In this document: piece after piece, positions 34,111-43,783 of the stretch | Numbering within the stretch: the first letter of the stretch is position 1 | Layout: each line of letters opens with the position of its first letter | Program-made: the position numbers and the translations under genes | The notes under the pieces: model-generated | The model's input: the letters and a program-made list of their open reading frames with translations, nothing else | What the model was told of the DNA's origin: nothing | The model's database searches: none | From: Hawksworthiomyces lignivorus | Lineage: Eukaryota > Ascomycota > Sordariomycetes > Ophiostomatales > Ophiostomataceae | Direction: 5' to 3' | DNA length: 64,000 bases | Assembly (NCBI GenBank): GCA_002917075.1 | Contig: NTMA01000009.1 | Span: 186,001 to 250,000 of the forward strand

Positions 34111-35374
34111 CTAAGTAATGGTGGCATCCGGCGCAACACGAATCACTACTTTGCCAAAGTGCTGTCCGCTGTAGAGGTACTGGAGTGCCGCTTGGCCCTC
34201 TTCAAAGTTAAAAACGCGGTGCACCACTGGGTGGATGGTGTGCTTCTTGTAGAATGTCAGCATCTCTTCAAACCGGTCGCGGGGCCCGTTGAGGATACCC
34301 CGCAGCGTCATATTGCGCCGCAGGGCGAGGACCGAGATGCCGGTCCGGTCCTCGCCCTCGCCCGACTTGTCTTCCTTGCCGCCGAGGTACCCAATGCAGT
34401 TGATCACACCGCCGAAGGCGATGGCGTCAAACGACTGGCGGAGCGTGCTGGCGCCGCCGTTCTCCAGGATGATGTCTGCGCCGTGGCGGTCTGTGCAGTC
34501 CATCACGGCGTCTGCCCACCGGGGAGTTGTCTTGTAGTTGATCAAGTGGTCGGCGCCGAGCGACTTGGCGAGTTCCAATTTGCTGTCAGATGACGATGTC
34601 ACGATAGCTGTAGATGAGGAGAAGCGGAAGCCGCTGTGTTAGCAAATGCAAATTATTTTCCTAGAAGTAGACTCTGGGAATGGAAATTCCTACTTGTTGC
34701 CCCGCTGGCATGGGCAATCTGCAGACCGGCGATGCTCACGCCGCCCGTGCCCTGCACGAGGACGACTTCGCCGGAGCCGCCGGGCTGGCCCAGCGGCCGC
34801 ATGCCGTTGATGGCCATCCAGGCGGTCACGGAGGCGATCGGCACGCAGCAGGCCTCGGCGTCGGTCATGTAGTCGGGCGCAGGCACCAGGCCGTAGCTGG
34901 GAAACACGCGGTACGTCTGCAGGACGCCCTGCAGGGGCAGGCCGAGACCGACGCTCATGTGCTCCTCTTTGACGTGGCCGGTCAGGTGGCGGTCGTTGAA
35001 GAGCGAGATGACGCGGTCGCCGACGCTGTGCGGCACGCCGAGGTCCTCGCCGACGGCGACCACGGTGCCGCACATGTCCGAGCAGGGCACGAGCGGTTCG
35101 GGACCGCCCGAGTCGATGGCGCGGTGGTGGTTGTACAGGCCCATGCATACTACACGCCAGGCCAAGTTAGAATACAGAGTGTTCAATTCCCACATGGTGC
35201 ACCCTCGGAGCCTCGATTCATACCCTCGGTATCACGGTAGTTGAGCGATACGGTGTGAATCTTGACCAAGACTTCGTTCTTCCCAGGAGTGGGCATTGGC
35301 GCAGTGTGCCGTGTCAGCTTCTCCAGGCCATTCTGAAGTGTCTGCCATTGCTGGACCTCGTTTTCGCTTGCCAT
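34111..35374 (-). CDS. MDR-superfamily oxidoreductase (quinone oxidoreductase/ADH-like), three exons, 367 residues
   Basis: NAD(P)H-dependent oxidoreductase of the medium-chain dehydrogenase superfamily. Exons: 35374-35224, 35149-34694, 34607-34111. GroES-like N-terminal domain with EVLVKIHTVSLNYRD and CSDMCGTVVAVGED; Rossmann fold with VQGTGGVSIAGLQIA. The four-cysteine structural zinc lobe of classical ADHs is absent, and the loop at the usual first zinc position reads NYRD, so it is probably a zinc-free reductase. C-terminal family segments are HLINYK, ENGGASTLRQSF, INCIGYLGG and HFGKVVIR. Substrate cannot be told. Confidence 0.92.
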
Positions 35375-35902
35375 TGTGAAATACAGTTTACGACGCAGTT
35401 GCTTGTTTCATGACTAATTTCATGAAAACGTCTGCGATATTACAATTGCAGATGGGTTTTCACGGTAGTTTATCTCCTTGAGCTCTTAGATAGGAATGTT
35501 GCGATAGTCGTTAGTTCCCATCGTTGAATGGCGAACTCCGACAATTTTTTTTTTCCAGTTATCTGATCTAATTGCATCGATCTGATAACGAGACGGCAAC
35601 TTTTAAGTTTACTTCGAGAAAACAGGTGATGGGAGCTTCTTGCAAATTAGATTTCGCCGCCTCGCATTTTGAATTGGTTGCTAAATAGGACGGATGAGAC
35701 AACGAATCATGTTGGAAACGTGTTTCTGTCTAATATTAAGAGATTATTGGCGACCTCCACCAAGAAAGAAAAATCAAAACCAACGCTTGCTCTGCTGCTT
35801 ATCCATCCACCTTTTCTCGTCATCTACGTCCGGGGTATTGTTTTGTTGTTCTTGACGCATTAAAAACAGTTCTCTCCCTCTCCCTCTCCCTCTACCTCTC
35901 CC
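35375..35902. other. MDR gene promoter and SFH5 3' flank
   Basis: Upstream of the MDR ATG and downstream of SFH5. A T9 run lies near 35545. A pyrimidine hexamer repeat occupies the last 30 bases. No gene recognised. Confidence 0.55.
35873..35902. repeat. CCCTCT hexamer repeat abutting the SFH5 stop codon
   Basis: About five imperfect copies of a CT hexamer directly after the stop codon (35905-35903, minus). On the transcript it would be a GA-rich start of the 3' untranslated region. Confidence 0.75.
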
Positions 35903-37257
35903 TCATTCGCTCTTCGCCGCCTCCGGCTTGGCCTCCTCCTTGGCCTCCTCCTTGGCCTCCTCCTTGGCGGGAGGCGCCGGCGCCTCCTCCTCCGCGGCAG
36001 CGAGAGCTGTCTCAGCCTCCAGCTCAGGCTCCTTTCCCAGCGTCTTCAGCTCACCCGCCTTGCCACCGTACTCCTTTGGCAGCCGCTGGCCCAAGTCCTT
36101 GATCTTGCTGCTGCCGAGCTCGTTGGCGAGGCCGCCGCCGTTGGACATGGGGTGGAACTTCTTGATGGTCTTGGCGGCAACGAAGAGCTTCATGAAGGCG
36201 TAGACGAAACCCATAATGGCAGGCACGTTGACAAAGAACTTCTCCTTGAGCAGCTCCGGGTAGTTCTGAGCGAAGACCTTGATGGTCTCCGTGCTGGCAG
36301 ACTTGACCTGGGGCGACTGGCGCAGGAAGCTGATGGACTTGTAGTCGTGGACCTGGAAGATCTTATAGGGGTCATAGTCGGCGGTGATGGGCTTCGTGGC
36401 CGTGGCCAGGGACAGGTCCTGCAGCGCCAGCTCCATGAGAGCGACGCGCCAGTTGAGGAACCTAGACAGTTCTGTGTTAGTGTCCACATCGTCACAGAGC
36501 AGCGCGAATGAAATGTGATGCATTGCTGGAAAACGTACTGGTCGAGCTCGCCGAACGTCTTGTCGATGCTCTTGGTGCTGCCGTAGATGTTCCAGGTGAA
36601 CACCTCCTTAGACTCAGGCTCGGCCGGGTCGTAGGTCTCGGTGGCCGTGTAGGTCGTGACGTAGCCGAGGCCGGCAAACTTCTCGCGGTTGAACTTCTCC
36701 TTGAGCAGCCCGAGGGGCTTTGTCTTGGCGCGCCACGCCAGGGTCTTGAGGAGCTGGTCCTTGGCCTTGGCAAGGTCGCCGTCGTTGGCGTTGAGGTACT
36801 TCTGGAAGACGATCTGGCTGGGCACGTCCGTTTCTGGGTCCGCCAGCGTCACGCCCCAGATCTCGGGGTGGCCGTGCTCTATGGCAGCAGCGTAGAGCGC
36901 CTGGATCGGCGTCGTCTTGGGCTTCTCCTCAGCGGCAGGCTCAGCGGCAGGGGCAACGTCGGCAGCAGCAGCAGCTGGTGCCTCGGCGGGCGTCTCGGCA
37001 GCGGGCTTCGCCTCAGCAGCAGCAGCAGCATCGTCGGCCGGCTTTGCATCAGCGGCAGCCTCAGCTTCGGCTGGCTTAGCTTCCTCGGCAGGATTGGCCT
37101 CCTCTGCAGCAGGAGCAGCAGGCGCAGCTTCAGCGGCCGGCGCGGCCTCAGCAGCAGCCGGCGCGCTCTCTGCGGGAGCAGCTTCGGCGGCCACCTCGGG
37201 GGTTGCCTCAGCTGGTTTCGCCTCGGGGGCAGGTGACTCAACGGGCTTGTCGCTCAT
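35903..37257 (-). CDS. SFH5: Sfh5-type phosphatidylinositol transfer protein (CRAL-TRIO), two exons, 425 residues
   Basis: Sec14-family lipid-transfer protein; yeast Sfh5 works at the ER and plasma membrane and has been described as a haem-binding member. Exons: 37257-36539 and 36461-35903, joined inside a Gln codon. Residues 1-115 are Ala/Glu/Pro-rich low-complexity sequence. The CRAL-TRIO N part follows (IWGVTLADPETDVPSQIVFQ, FLNANDGDL-like helices, LAWRAKTKPLG). The lipid-binding part includes FLNWRVALMELALQDL, YDPYKIFQVHDYKS, FFVNVPAIMGFVYAFM and KKFHP. The C-terminal tail is acidic and ends with KEEA repeats. The fungal Sfh5 group is identified by its order of segments and tail; ligand is inferred. 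Confidence 0.88.
35928..35968. repeat. 12-bp coding repeat (KEEA) in SFH5
   Basis: Three perfect 12-bp units plus a part, encoding KEEA four-residue repeats in the acidic tail. Likely to vary in length between strains. Confidence 0.8.
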
Positions 37258-38201
37258 TGTGAATGCTTTGCTTCGTTTGTAAGCTTCGTTTGTAAGCTTC
37301 GTTTTCTCTGTAAGAGCTTTTTATTTTATTTGTGGTGATAGCAATGATCTACTTACAGATGAAAGTTGGGTATTAGAGAAAAAAAGAAAAGGTTCGGAGG
37401 ATAGATGAAGAGGATGATGAAAAGCTTTGCCTTGAACAAATTGATCTGCAGGACGAAGGAGTCAAATGGAAGAAAAGAAAAAGGGAGAATAATAATAATA
37501 GGAGAAGAAAAGAATAGGAGAAAGTAATACGAGTAACTATGTAACTATGTAGAAGGGGGAAAAGATTTGAGTGCAACCAAAAACCGTTGGCCCAGAAGCA
37601 ACCACACCAGCTACTTTTTTTGAGACAGCTATCGTCCCAGCTACTCCAGCAAAGGTGAAGGCAGGTGGGTCGGCAATCGGCAGTTCCAGTGCTGGTCTGC
37701 TGGTCTGTGCCTTCCTTAGAGGGTCTTAGATGCAAAAGGGTAATAAAGTGAGACTGAGACCAATCAACACGCCAAAAAAGGCCACAATTCCAACGGCGAC
37801 CCGTCGCTGCGTCATTCATTTAAATAGTTGCTGCCTTACTGCTTCGTATTTACGATGCCCTCTTGTATTTCGACCTTCTCATTCTCGGGCACTCTACAGA
37901 GGCCAATGGCGTTGCAGATATCCGTTCAAAGCTTATGTTGGCTAGCGTCCATAGTTTAGCATATGCGCGCTCATTGGGACTGCTCTTGGCTTTCATCGAG
38001 ATCACCAGGAAGAACGCGGCTATAGGCTGCTTGGGTCTTGAAATTCATGCCTTGAGGATGCCGTCTCGAATATACGCTGCTTGGCAAGTCATCTTCCTCT
38101 TTATTTATTACATACAAAAAGAGCACAAAGTGGGCAAAGAGCAGCGAGCACAAAAGGAAACAATGCGGGCAGGACGTTCTTCCGTTGATAGACAAATCGT
38201 C
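37258..38201. other. SFH5 promoter and transporter 3' flank
   Basis: The 13-bp unit CTTCGTTTGTAAG occurs twice plus a partial copy at 37271-37305 in the SFH5 leader. A purine-rich tract on the plus strand at about 37375-37560 is pyrimidine-rich on the SFH5 strand. ORFs here show no family. Confidence 0.55.
37271..37305. repeat. 13-bp direct repeat in the SFH5 leader
   Basis: Units at 37271-37283 and 37284-37296 are identical, with a partial third copy. Close to the ATG (37257), so likely in the 5' untranslated region. Confidence 0.75.
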
Positions 38202-39863
38202 TCACACAGCAATCTGTTCTTGCTGGCCGGCAGCGTTGGAGTTCTGTGCCAGCTTCTCTTCCCGGAGCTCTTTTCGGTGCAGGTACCGGATGAGAAACGA
38301 TGTGCCGATCAGCCCCGCGGCGATGAAGATGCTAGTGATAAAGCCCTTCTTGTAGTACGGGGCGTCCACCTGCTGCCAGATCAGCAGCGGCAGCCAAGCT
38401 TGGAACACGTACGCCATCTCGTTCATAGACCCCGTGACCAGCGCCCGCTCTTCGTTGTCGTCCTTGCAGATCTCATGCGCCCAGGCGAATGTCAGGCCCG
38501 AGATGCCGCCGCCAAACCCACTGAGGATGTAGCACGCCCACTTCCAGCCGTCTGGGATATACCATACTGACAAGCTGGTGTACACAACGATGTTGACCAC
38601 GCCCGAGAACACGATCGGTGGCCAGCGGGCGCCTCGGAACAGCGTATCCGAGGTCCAGGCGTAGGTGAATGTGGTCAGCACCTGCACCACAGACGTGAAC
38701 GTCGGGTACACGTTGTACTGGTAGACGCTGTAGCCGGACTTTTTCAGCCACAGCTGGAAGGCCGGCTGACCGCCGAAGCCAGAGCCGTTGTTGAACAGGA
38801 TGTACAGCAGCGTTAGCAAGTAGAGGTGCCAGTGGGCGAAGATGCGCTGGAACTTTTTGCGTGAGAAGGCGCCACGGTTGGCGCGGCCCTCAAGTGCCAT
38901 TCGGCGCTTCGCGATGGCGATCTCGTCCGCCGAAAAGTACCAGGCGCGCGTGATCTCGGGCACGTCTGGCAGCATAAAGTAACCGGCCACAGCGATGGGT
39001 AGCGAGATGGTCGTGTCGATGATGAACAGCCACTGCCAGCCCTTGAAGCCGTCCACGCCGCCTAGGTGGTAGACGGCGGCCATGAGGTAGCCCGAGAACA
39101 TGGTGCCGATGGCGCTGGCCGAGTGGAAGATGCACGACCGCTTGGCCAGCTCGTCTGACCGGTACCAGCTGCCGATGATGTACTGCATGCCCGGGTAGAA
39201 CGTGCTCTCTGCGAGGCCGATGAAGAACCGCAAGACGTACAGCTGGGTGACGTTGTTGCACTTGCAGGTGAGGATGGTGAGGACACACCACAACACTTCG
39301 CAAGAGGGGATCCAGATGGAAGGGCGAACACGTGTAAGAATAAGGTTGCTACTCCTTGTTAGGTGCTGCTATGCTCTGCTGCTAGGATGGAATGGGACAA
39401 ACAGGATGCCGGCTTCTTCTTACCTGGGAACCTCACCAATAACGTAGCCAACCGTCCAGCAAGTGATCATGTAATTCAGCTGGTTGCCGTACAAACCCAA
39501 GTCTTCTTGCATACCAGAGACAAAGGCATTGTTAATGTTTACCTGGTCCAGGTACTTTATAAAGTAGCCCAGCGAGGCAAAGGTCAGAACGACGGCATCG
39601 AGTTTAAAGAGAAATTTGCGTTCTTCTGGACTCTTGTCCAAGGTGTCCCAGATGTTGGACCGCCACGTCTTCTTCGGCTTTTCTTTGACCAGACGCTCTG
39701 CTACAGCTTGACTGGTCAAGTCAGCCGCCGACGCGGTGGCGCTGACAGTGGCATCGTCTATAGGATCTCCTCCTGATGACCCAGAAAGCCGAGAGGTAGC
39801 ACTGGGGCCTTCTTTCCCGGCCAGGATGACGTTTGACTTCTCTACTTCGGGACCAGCCGCCAT
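38202..39863 (-). CDS. Dal5-family MFS transporter (anion:cation symporter), two exons, 528 residues
   Basis: Plasma-membrane proton symporter for an organic anion; relatives carry pantothenate, biotin, allantoate, cysteine or sulfonates. Exons: 39863-39424 and 39348-38202, joined in the Ser codon of VPRSNLILTRVRPS. The subfamily segment FIKYLDQVNINNAFVSGMQE near TM1, TCWTVGYVIGEVP in TM2, RFFIGLAESTFYPG in TM4 and the WQWLFIID motif in TM6 are typical. A hydrophilic N-terminus of about 85 residues and a short polar tail flank about 12 membrane segments. The closest general resemblance is to Liz1/Fen2-like pantothenate transporters, but annotation in this family is unreliable. It is divergent from the TauD gene. 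Confidence 0.9.
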
Positions 39864-40072
39864 TGCGGACTATCTGGTAAGTAGCGGTGGTGGCGAAACA
39901 ACTGGCTAAAAGGACGACTGAGAACAGACGAAGTACTTGCGAGGTACTATTTGAATGTATGATTTGAGACAGCTGTCAAAAGAACGTCTAGTACTAGGTG
40001 TTTGTCGAATATGCCAAATCGACATAATGGAAGACTCAAAGAAAACAGAAAGTGTTGCTCCACGAGAAAGAG

Positions 40073-40080
40073 CTTATATA
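40073..40080 (-). promoter_or_regulatory. TATA box of the Dal5-family transporter
   Basis: TATATAAG on the minus strand, 210 bp before the ATG at 39863. Confidence 0.45.
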
Positions 40081-40559
40081 TCATATTTACTTGATATTCC
40101 TGGGAGGGTTTTTTCACTCCCTCCTTATCTAACTGGCCTTCTGGTTGTTGTTATTCTTTGGTACAATGGATTCACCGCTGTCTCACAGCCTCGAGCTCTC
40201 AAAGTATCTTTCGCCTCTCCACAACACAGTGACCTGCACGCAGCCGCTCGTATATCAACCCCTGCCTGTACCACGGCCTGTCACACTTTGTACTTTCCTC
40301 CCATCTTTAGTTGCTTCTCCGCAGATGTGCTTATAGCTTATGGGACTCGTCAGCTTCTTGACAAGGAGCCTCTTGTGGAACGACCCACAGCCCAGGTTGA
40401 TCATCATGTCATGGCTAGTTGCGTGTTTTTACGTGTGTTGTGCCTTGCTATCTATTTTTTTGATGTCCTGTACAGCGTTCTCGACCTTCAGGCTTGCCAC
40501 GGGTACTCCGTGAACAGCTGCGGATGATTCCGGTTGGGTAGTTTTGCGCGAAGATCATA

Positions 40560-40569
40560 ATGATGACAT
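40560..40569 (+). promoter_or_regulatory. Cys3-like site, 9 of 10 match
   Basis: ATGATGACAT against the published Neurospora CYS3 consensus ATGRYRYCAT; one mismatch at the second Y. CYS3 activates sulfur-scavenging genes when sulfur is limiting. Single site, weak evidence alone. Confidence 0.25.
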
Positions 40570-41551
40570 ATGGACCAACAGTGAAGCCATAGTCGGAATG
40601 GCACGCCGCCCGCAAATTGCAACGGGATGTCTTTGGAAGGATCCTAAACCTTCCTAATTGAGGAGAATCGTCCGTACAAGAGGATTTGCTAACCCTGTCA
40701 CTAGGCTCGTGGCAATGCAGTTCTGAGGGGACGAGAGACGCAGAGCATCAGGAACACAGTAGGCGTGGGGGAAATGGAGTACAGCCTTTGAGCAGATATT
40801 GTGGGCGGACATGCAAGCCGACCGCGGTGAGGTAGGTTCGAGAATTGCCCCTTACGGACATGCAGCTACACAGCTGTGACCTGCGCCCAAGCTCTGAAAA
40901 TTGCCAAATTGGACAGTGTCGTACGAGACCGTTTTAAGAACTAAGGGCAGGTTTCCGTCCGTCTCTGATGACACAATCGCAATTCATATATTGCGCTAAT
41001 GTTCAAATCTATGATGTTAGATCTCTCCCAGTAGCTCGGACTTTTGAACAACGTTTCCTCGTACGTATAAACGGTATTTTTATTTTATTTCTAACGCCGG
41101 ATTGCTGTTTAGATTTGTCAGTGATAAGGAGCTCCCTACGGATTTTCCTGGTTCGCACGACGCTGGGCCGATCGACATGGAGCCTTGGGCTTCCCCGCTT
41201 TCGTACAGCCCACTGGGTTGGCTAGACGAGGCTGTCGTCATTTGCGACCTCGATTTGCTGATGCAGAAATAAAGTAGGCTTGGTCCGTGTGATTTGCTTT
41301 ATATGCCGGCCCACCCGTTGGGCAAGAAACACGAATGTGCTCAGCGAACCAATTGAGATGTTGAGTTTATCAATAAACGCAGAGTACGAATGATACCAGC
41401 TAATGTAGTCATTTCAAGTCGCGAACTAGACATCTTTGTCGTCCTGTATCGCAGCTCACTCGCTCCGTTTGGGACTTCGACACTTGCAAATTAGCTTCTC
41501 TTGCTAGTTTCTGCTGACATATTGCTATTGTGTTGAATATGTCCTTTTTCG

Positions 41552-41559
41552 TATAAATA
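41552..41559 (+). promoter_or_regulatory. TATA box of the TauD-type dioxygenase
   Basis: TATAAATA, 193 bp before the ATG at 41745. The leader would be about 160 nt. Confidence 0.5.
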
Positions 41560-41744
41560 GGAGTTTGATGTCTTTCGAAAGGAAGACCCTTGTACTCCTC
41601 TTCCTCGTCTGAATTTCCTAAACGAGTAACTCCAGTGAATTTTTGTTCATGATATTAGTGGCTGTTGTTTATACTTTCAGCTGTTGAATTCGATCTAGCG
41701 TACTAGAAACATAAGGAAGGAAGAAAAAGAAAAGAGATAAAGCC

Positions 41745-43152
41745 ATGGCTCCTACAGCAATTGATCCCGCCATTGTGGATGTGGCTCAGCCGAGGAAAGA
41801 CACACTCGGTCTCCCCAAGACTGCCGTGGACCGGCTGACCAAGGCCGGCATTGACCTGTCAAACGGCTACCCGTACCGTCCCCTGGTTCCCCTCTACCTC
41901 GATGACGTGTACAAGATTCGCGGCGAGGACCGGCCGTTTGAGGATGCCGGCGCCCGCGCCGACAAGTCCAAGAGCAGCCTGCTGTCGGCGGCGACCAAGG
42001 TGACGGACCTGACGGCGCACATCGGAACCGAGATTGAGGGCCTGCAGCTCAAGGACCTGACCAACCAGCAGCGGGACGAACTGGCGCTGCTCATCGCGGA
42101 GCGCAGCGTCGTCTTCTTCCGGAACCAGGACCTGAGCCCCCAGCAGCAGAAGGAGCTGGGCGAGTACTATGGAGAGGTGGAGGTCCATGTAAGAACAGCA
42201 CAAGCCCCATTGCATTCCGCGTCCGGCACGCGCGCCCACCCCACTGCAGGCTCTGCTGACCGGCCGTTTTTTTTTGCTCCTGCGATCTAGCCCCAAACTC
42301 CTCAGGTCCCCGGCGTGCCAGGCGTGACCGTCATCTGGCCCGACCTGCAGGCCACGGAGCGGCTGAGCAACTTCCGCAACCCGGGCGGCGCGTCGCGCTG
42401 GCACACGGACCTGGTGCACGAGAACCAGCCGGCGGGCATCACGCACCTGCACAACGACACGGTGCCGCCGGTGGGCGGCGACACGCTGTGGGCCAGCGGC
42501 TACGCGGCGTACGAGAAGCTGTCGCCCGAGTTCCGCAAGATCATCGACGGCCGCCAGGCGGTCTACCGCTCGGCGCACAAGTACCTGGACCGCGACCACC
42601 CTGAGCTCGGCCCCCAGTACATTGAGCGCGTGCACCCCCTGGTGCGCGTGCACCCGGCCACCGGCTGGAAGGCCCTCTGGGTCAACCGCTCCATGACGGT
42701 GCGCATCGTCGGCTTCGACAAGGACGAGAGCGACGCCATCCTCAACTACCTGTACCACGTCTACGAGACCAACGTTGACATCCAGGTGCGCTTCCGCTGG
42801 ACGCCAAACACTAGCGCCCTATGGGACAACCGGTAAGCCTGTGTTCCCCTCCCACACCCCCAGTTTGTGTCCTCTTGGACTGCTTTCCTTTTCTTGGCTC
42901 CTCTTGTCTTCTCTTTGGATTGGCGACTTAATGTCTTTCCCGTGCTAACAACAATCCAGGATTACCATCCACAACGCCAGCTGGGACTACGGCGGCAAGC
43001 ACCCGCGTCACGGCAACCGCGTGACGTCGCTGGCCGAGAAGCCGTTCTTCAAGGCCGACGCGCCGACGCGCCGCGAGGCCCTTGGCCTGCTCGATCTTAC
43101 CGAGAAGAAGGAGCTCGGCCTCATCAAGGACATCAAGGATTTCTCCATCTAA
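41745..43152 (+). CDS. TauD/TfdA-family 2-oxoglutarate dioxygenase, three exons, 392 residues
   Basis: Fe(II)- and 2-oxoglutarate-dependent oxygenase related to taurine/sulfonate dioxygenases such as yeast Jlp1, which release sulfite from sulfonates. Exons: 41745-42188, 42291-42832, 42960-43152. The iron ligands are His186 and Asp188 in SRWHTD and probably His333 in ITIHNASWDY; Arg in RHGNRVT would bind 2-oxoglutarate. The GGDTLWASGYAAYEKLSP segment is characteristic of the fungal group. Length is normal. The in-frame ATG at 41745 follows an A-rich leader. Expression could be shared with the divergent transporter. The substrate could also be another sulfonate, an alpha-amino acid or a herbicide-like acid, since the family is broad. 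Confidence 0.92.
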
Positions 43153-43783
43153 TGTGTTGATAGAATTGGAAATGGATATTCATTATGACATCAGATGTTT
43201 TTGCCTAGAAGGCTGTCGTATGACTGGGTCATCGATCAGGTCAAACTTCTGGTGCACGATGTAACAGACAAAGCCAAACGTTGCAAACATTCAGAGGTCC
43301 TCTTTGTACACCAAGATCGATAGAAATAATTTGTGCCTATATGAATATGAAATATCCTCTCACTCTTTCATCGAAGCAGATCATGAGCTTGTCAAATGGG
43401 TTGACATAGCCATCCTCAGTGGTACTGCCACTCACAAAATCGATCGACTTCTGAATGCAAGAAACTAATGGGTTTACGAAGATAAGACCGTCTCCGAGTG
43501 AGTCACTTTGGCTCGATTGGATTGATACTGAAGAGCGGTTAAGCATGGGGTTTCGGTTCTGGGGGTTTCGCTGTAAGTACTTTTCCAATACACACGTGAT
43601 GTATCTTACATAGCAGAAACAGTGGGTCTCAGTGGACCCACATTATCTCTTATCAGTTTATCAGTTGTCCAAATTTTTATACGGCAGAAAAAAAAAAAGT
43701 AGGAACGCTAAAATCAGTTCTGCACCGACCTCTCTTTACATTGAAGTCAAAATCCTTGGTGTTGGGGAGCTCTAGACGACAAG
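43153..43783. other. TauD 3' flank and UTP20 promoter
   Basis: No gene recognised. An E-box is at 43593-43600 and an A12 run near 43688. The minus ORF at 43337-43588 is short and unrecognised. Confidence 0.55.
43593..43600. promoter_or_regulatory. Cbf1-type E-box upstream of UTP20
   Basis: CACGTGAT (ATCACGTG on the minus strand), 184 bp before the UTP20 ATG. Ribosome-biogenesis promoters are plausible targets of such a factor. Confidence 0.35.

Larger units (their letters stand above)
39864..41744. promoter_or_regulatory. 1.9-kb divergent promoter of transporter and TauD genes
   Basis: Holds a TATA box on each side (40073-40080 minus, 41552-41559 plus) and a Cys3-like site at 40560-40569. 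The plus ORF at 39955-40527 (190 codons) covers the transporter TATA box and has no family, so it is not called. No RNA gene recognised. Confidence 0.5.

Noticed and set aside
39955..40527. 190-codon plus-strand ORF with two hydrophobic stretches upstream of the Dal5-type transporter
   Set aside because: It covers the transporter's TATA box and probable leader, shows no family or domain, and has no clear promoter of its own. A 573-bp open frame can arise by chance in such a spacer.
41859..42758. 299-codon minus-strand ORF
   Set aside because: Antisense to the TauD gene, running across its first intron; composition is Arg/Val/Leu-biased as expected of a shadow frame.
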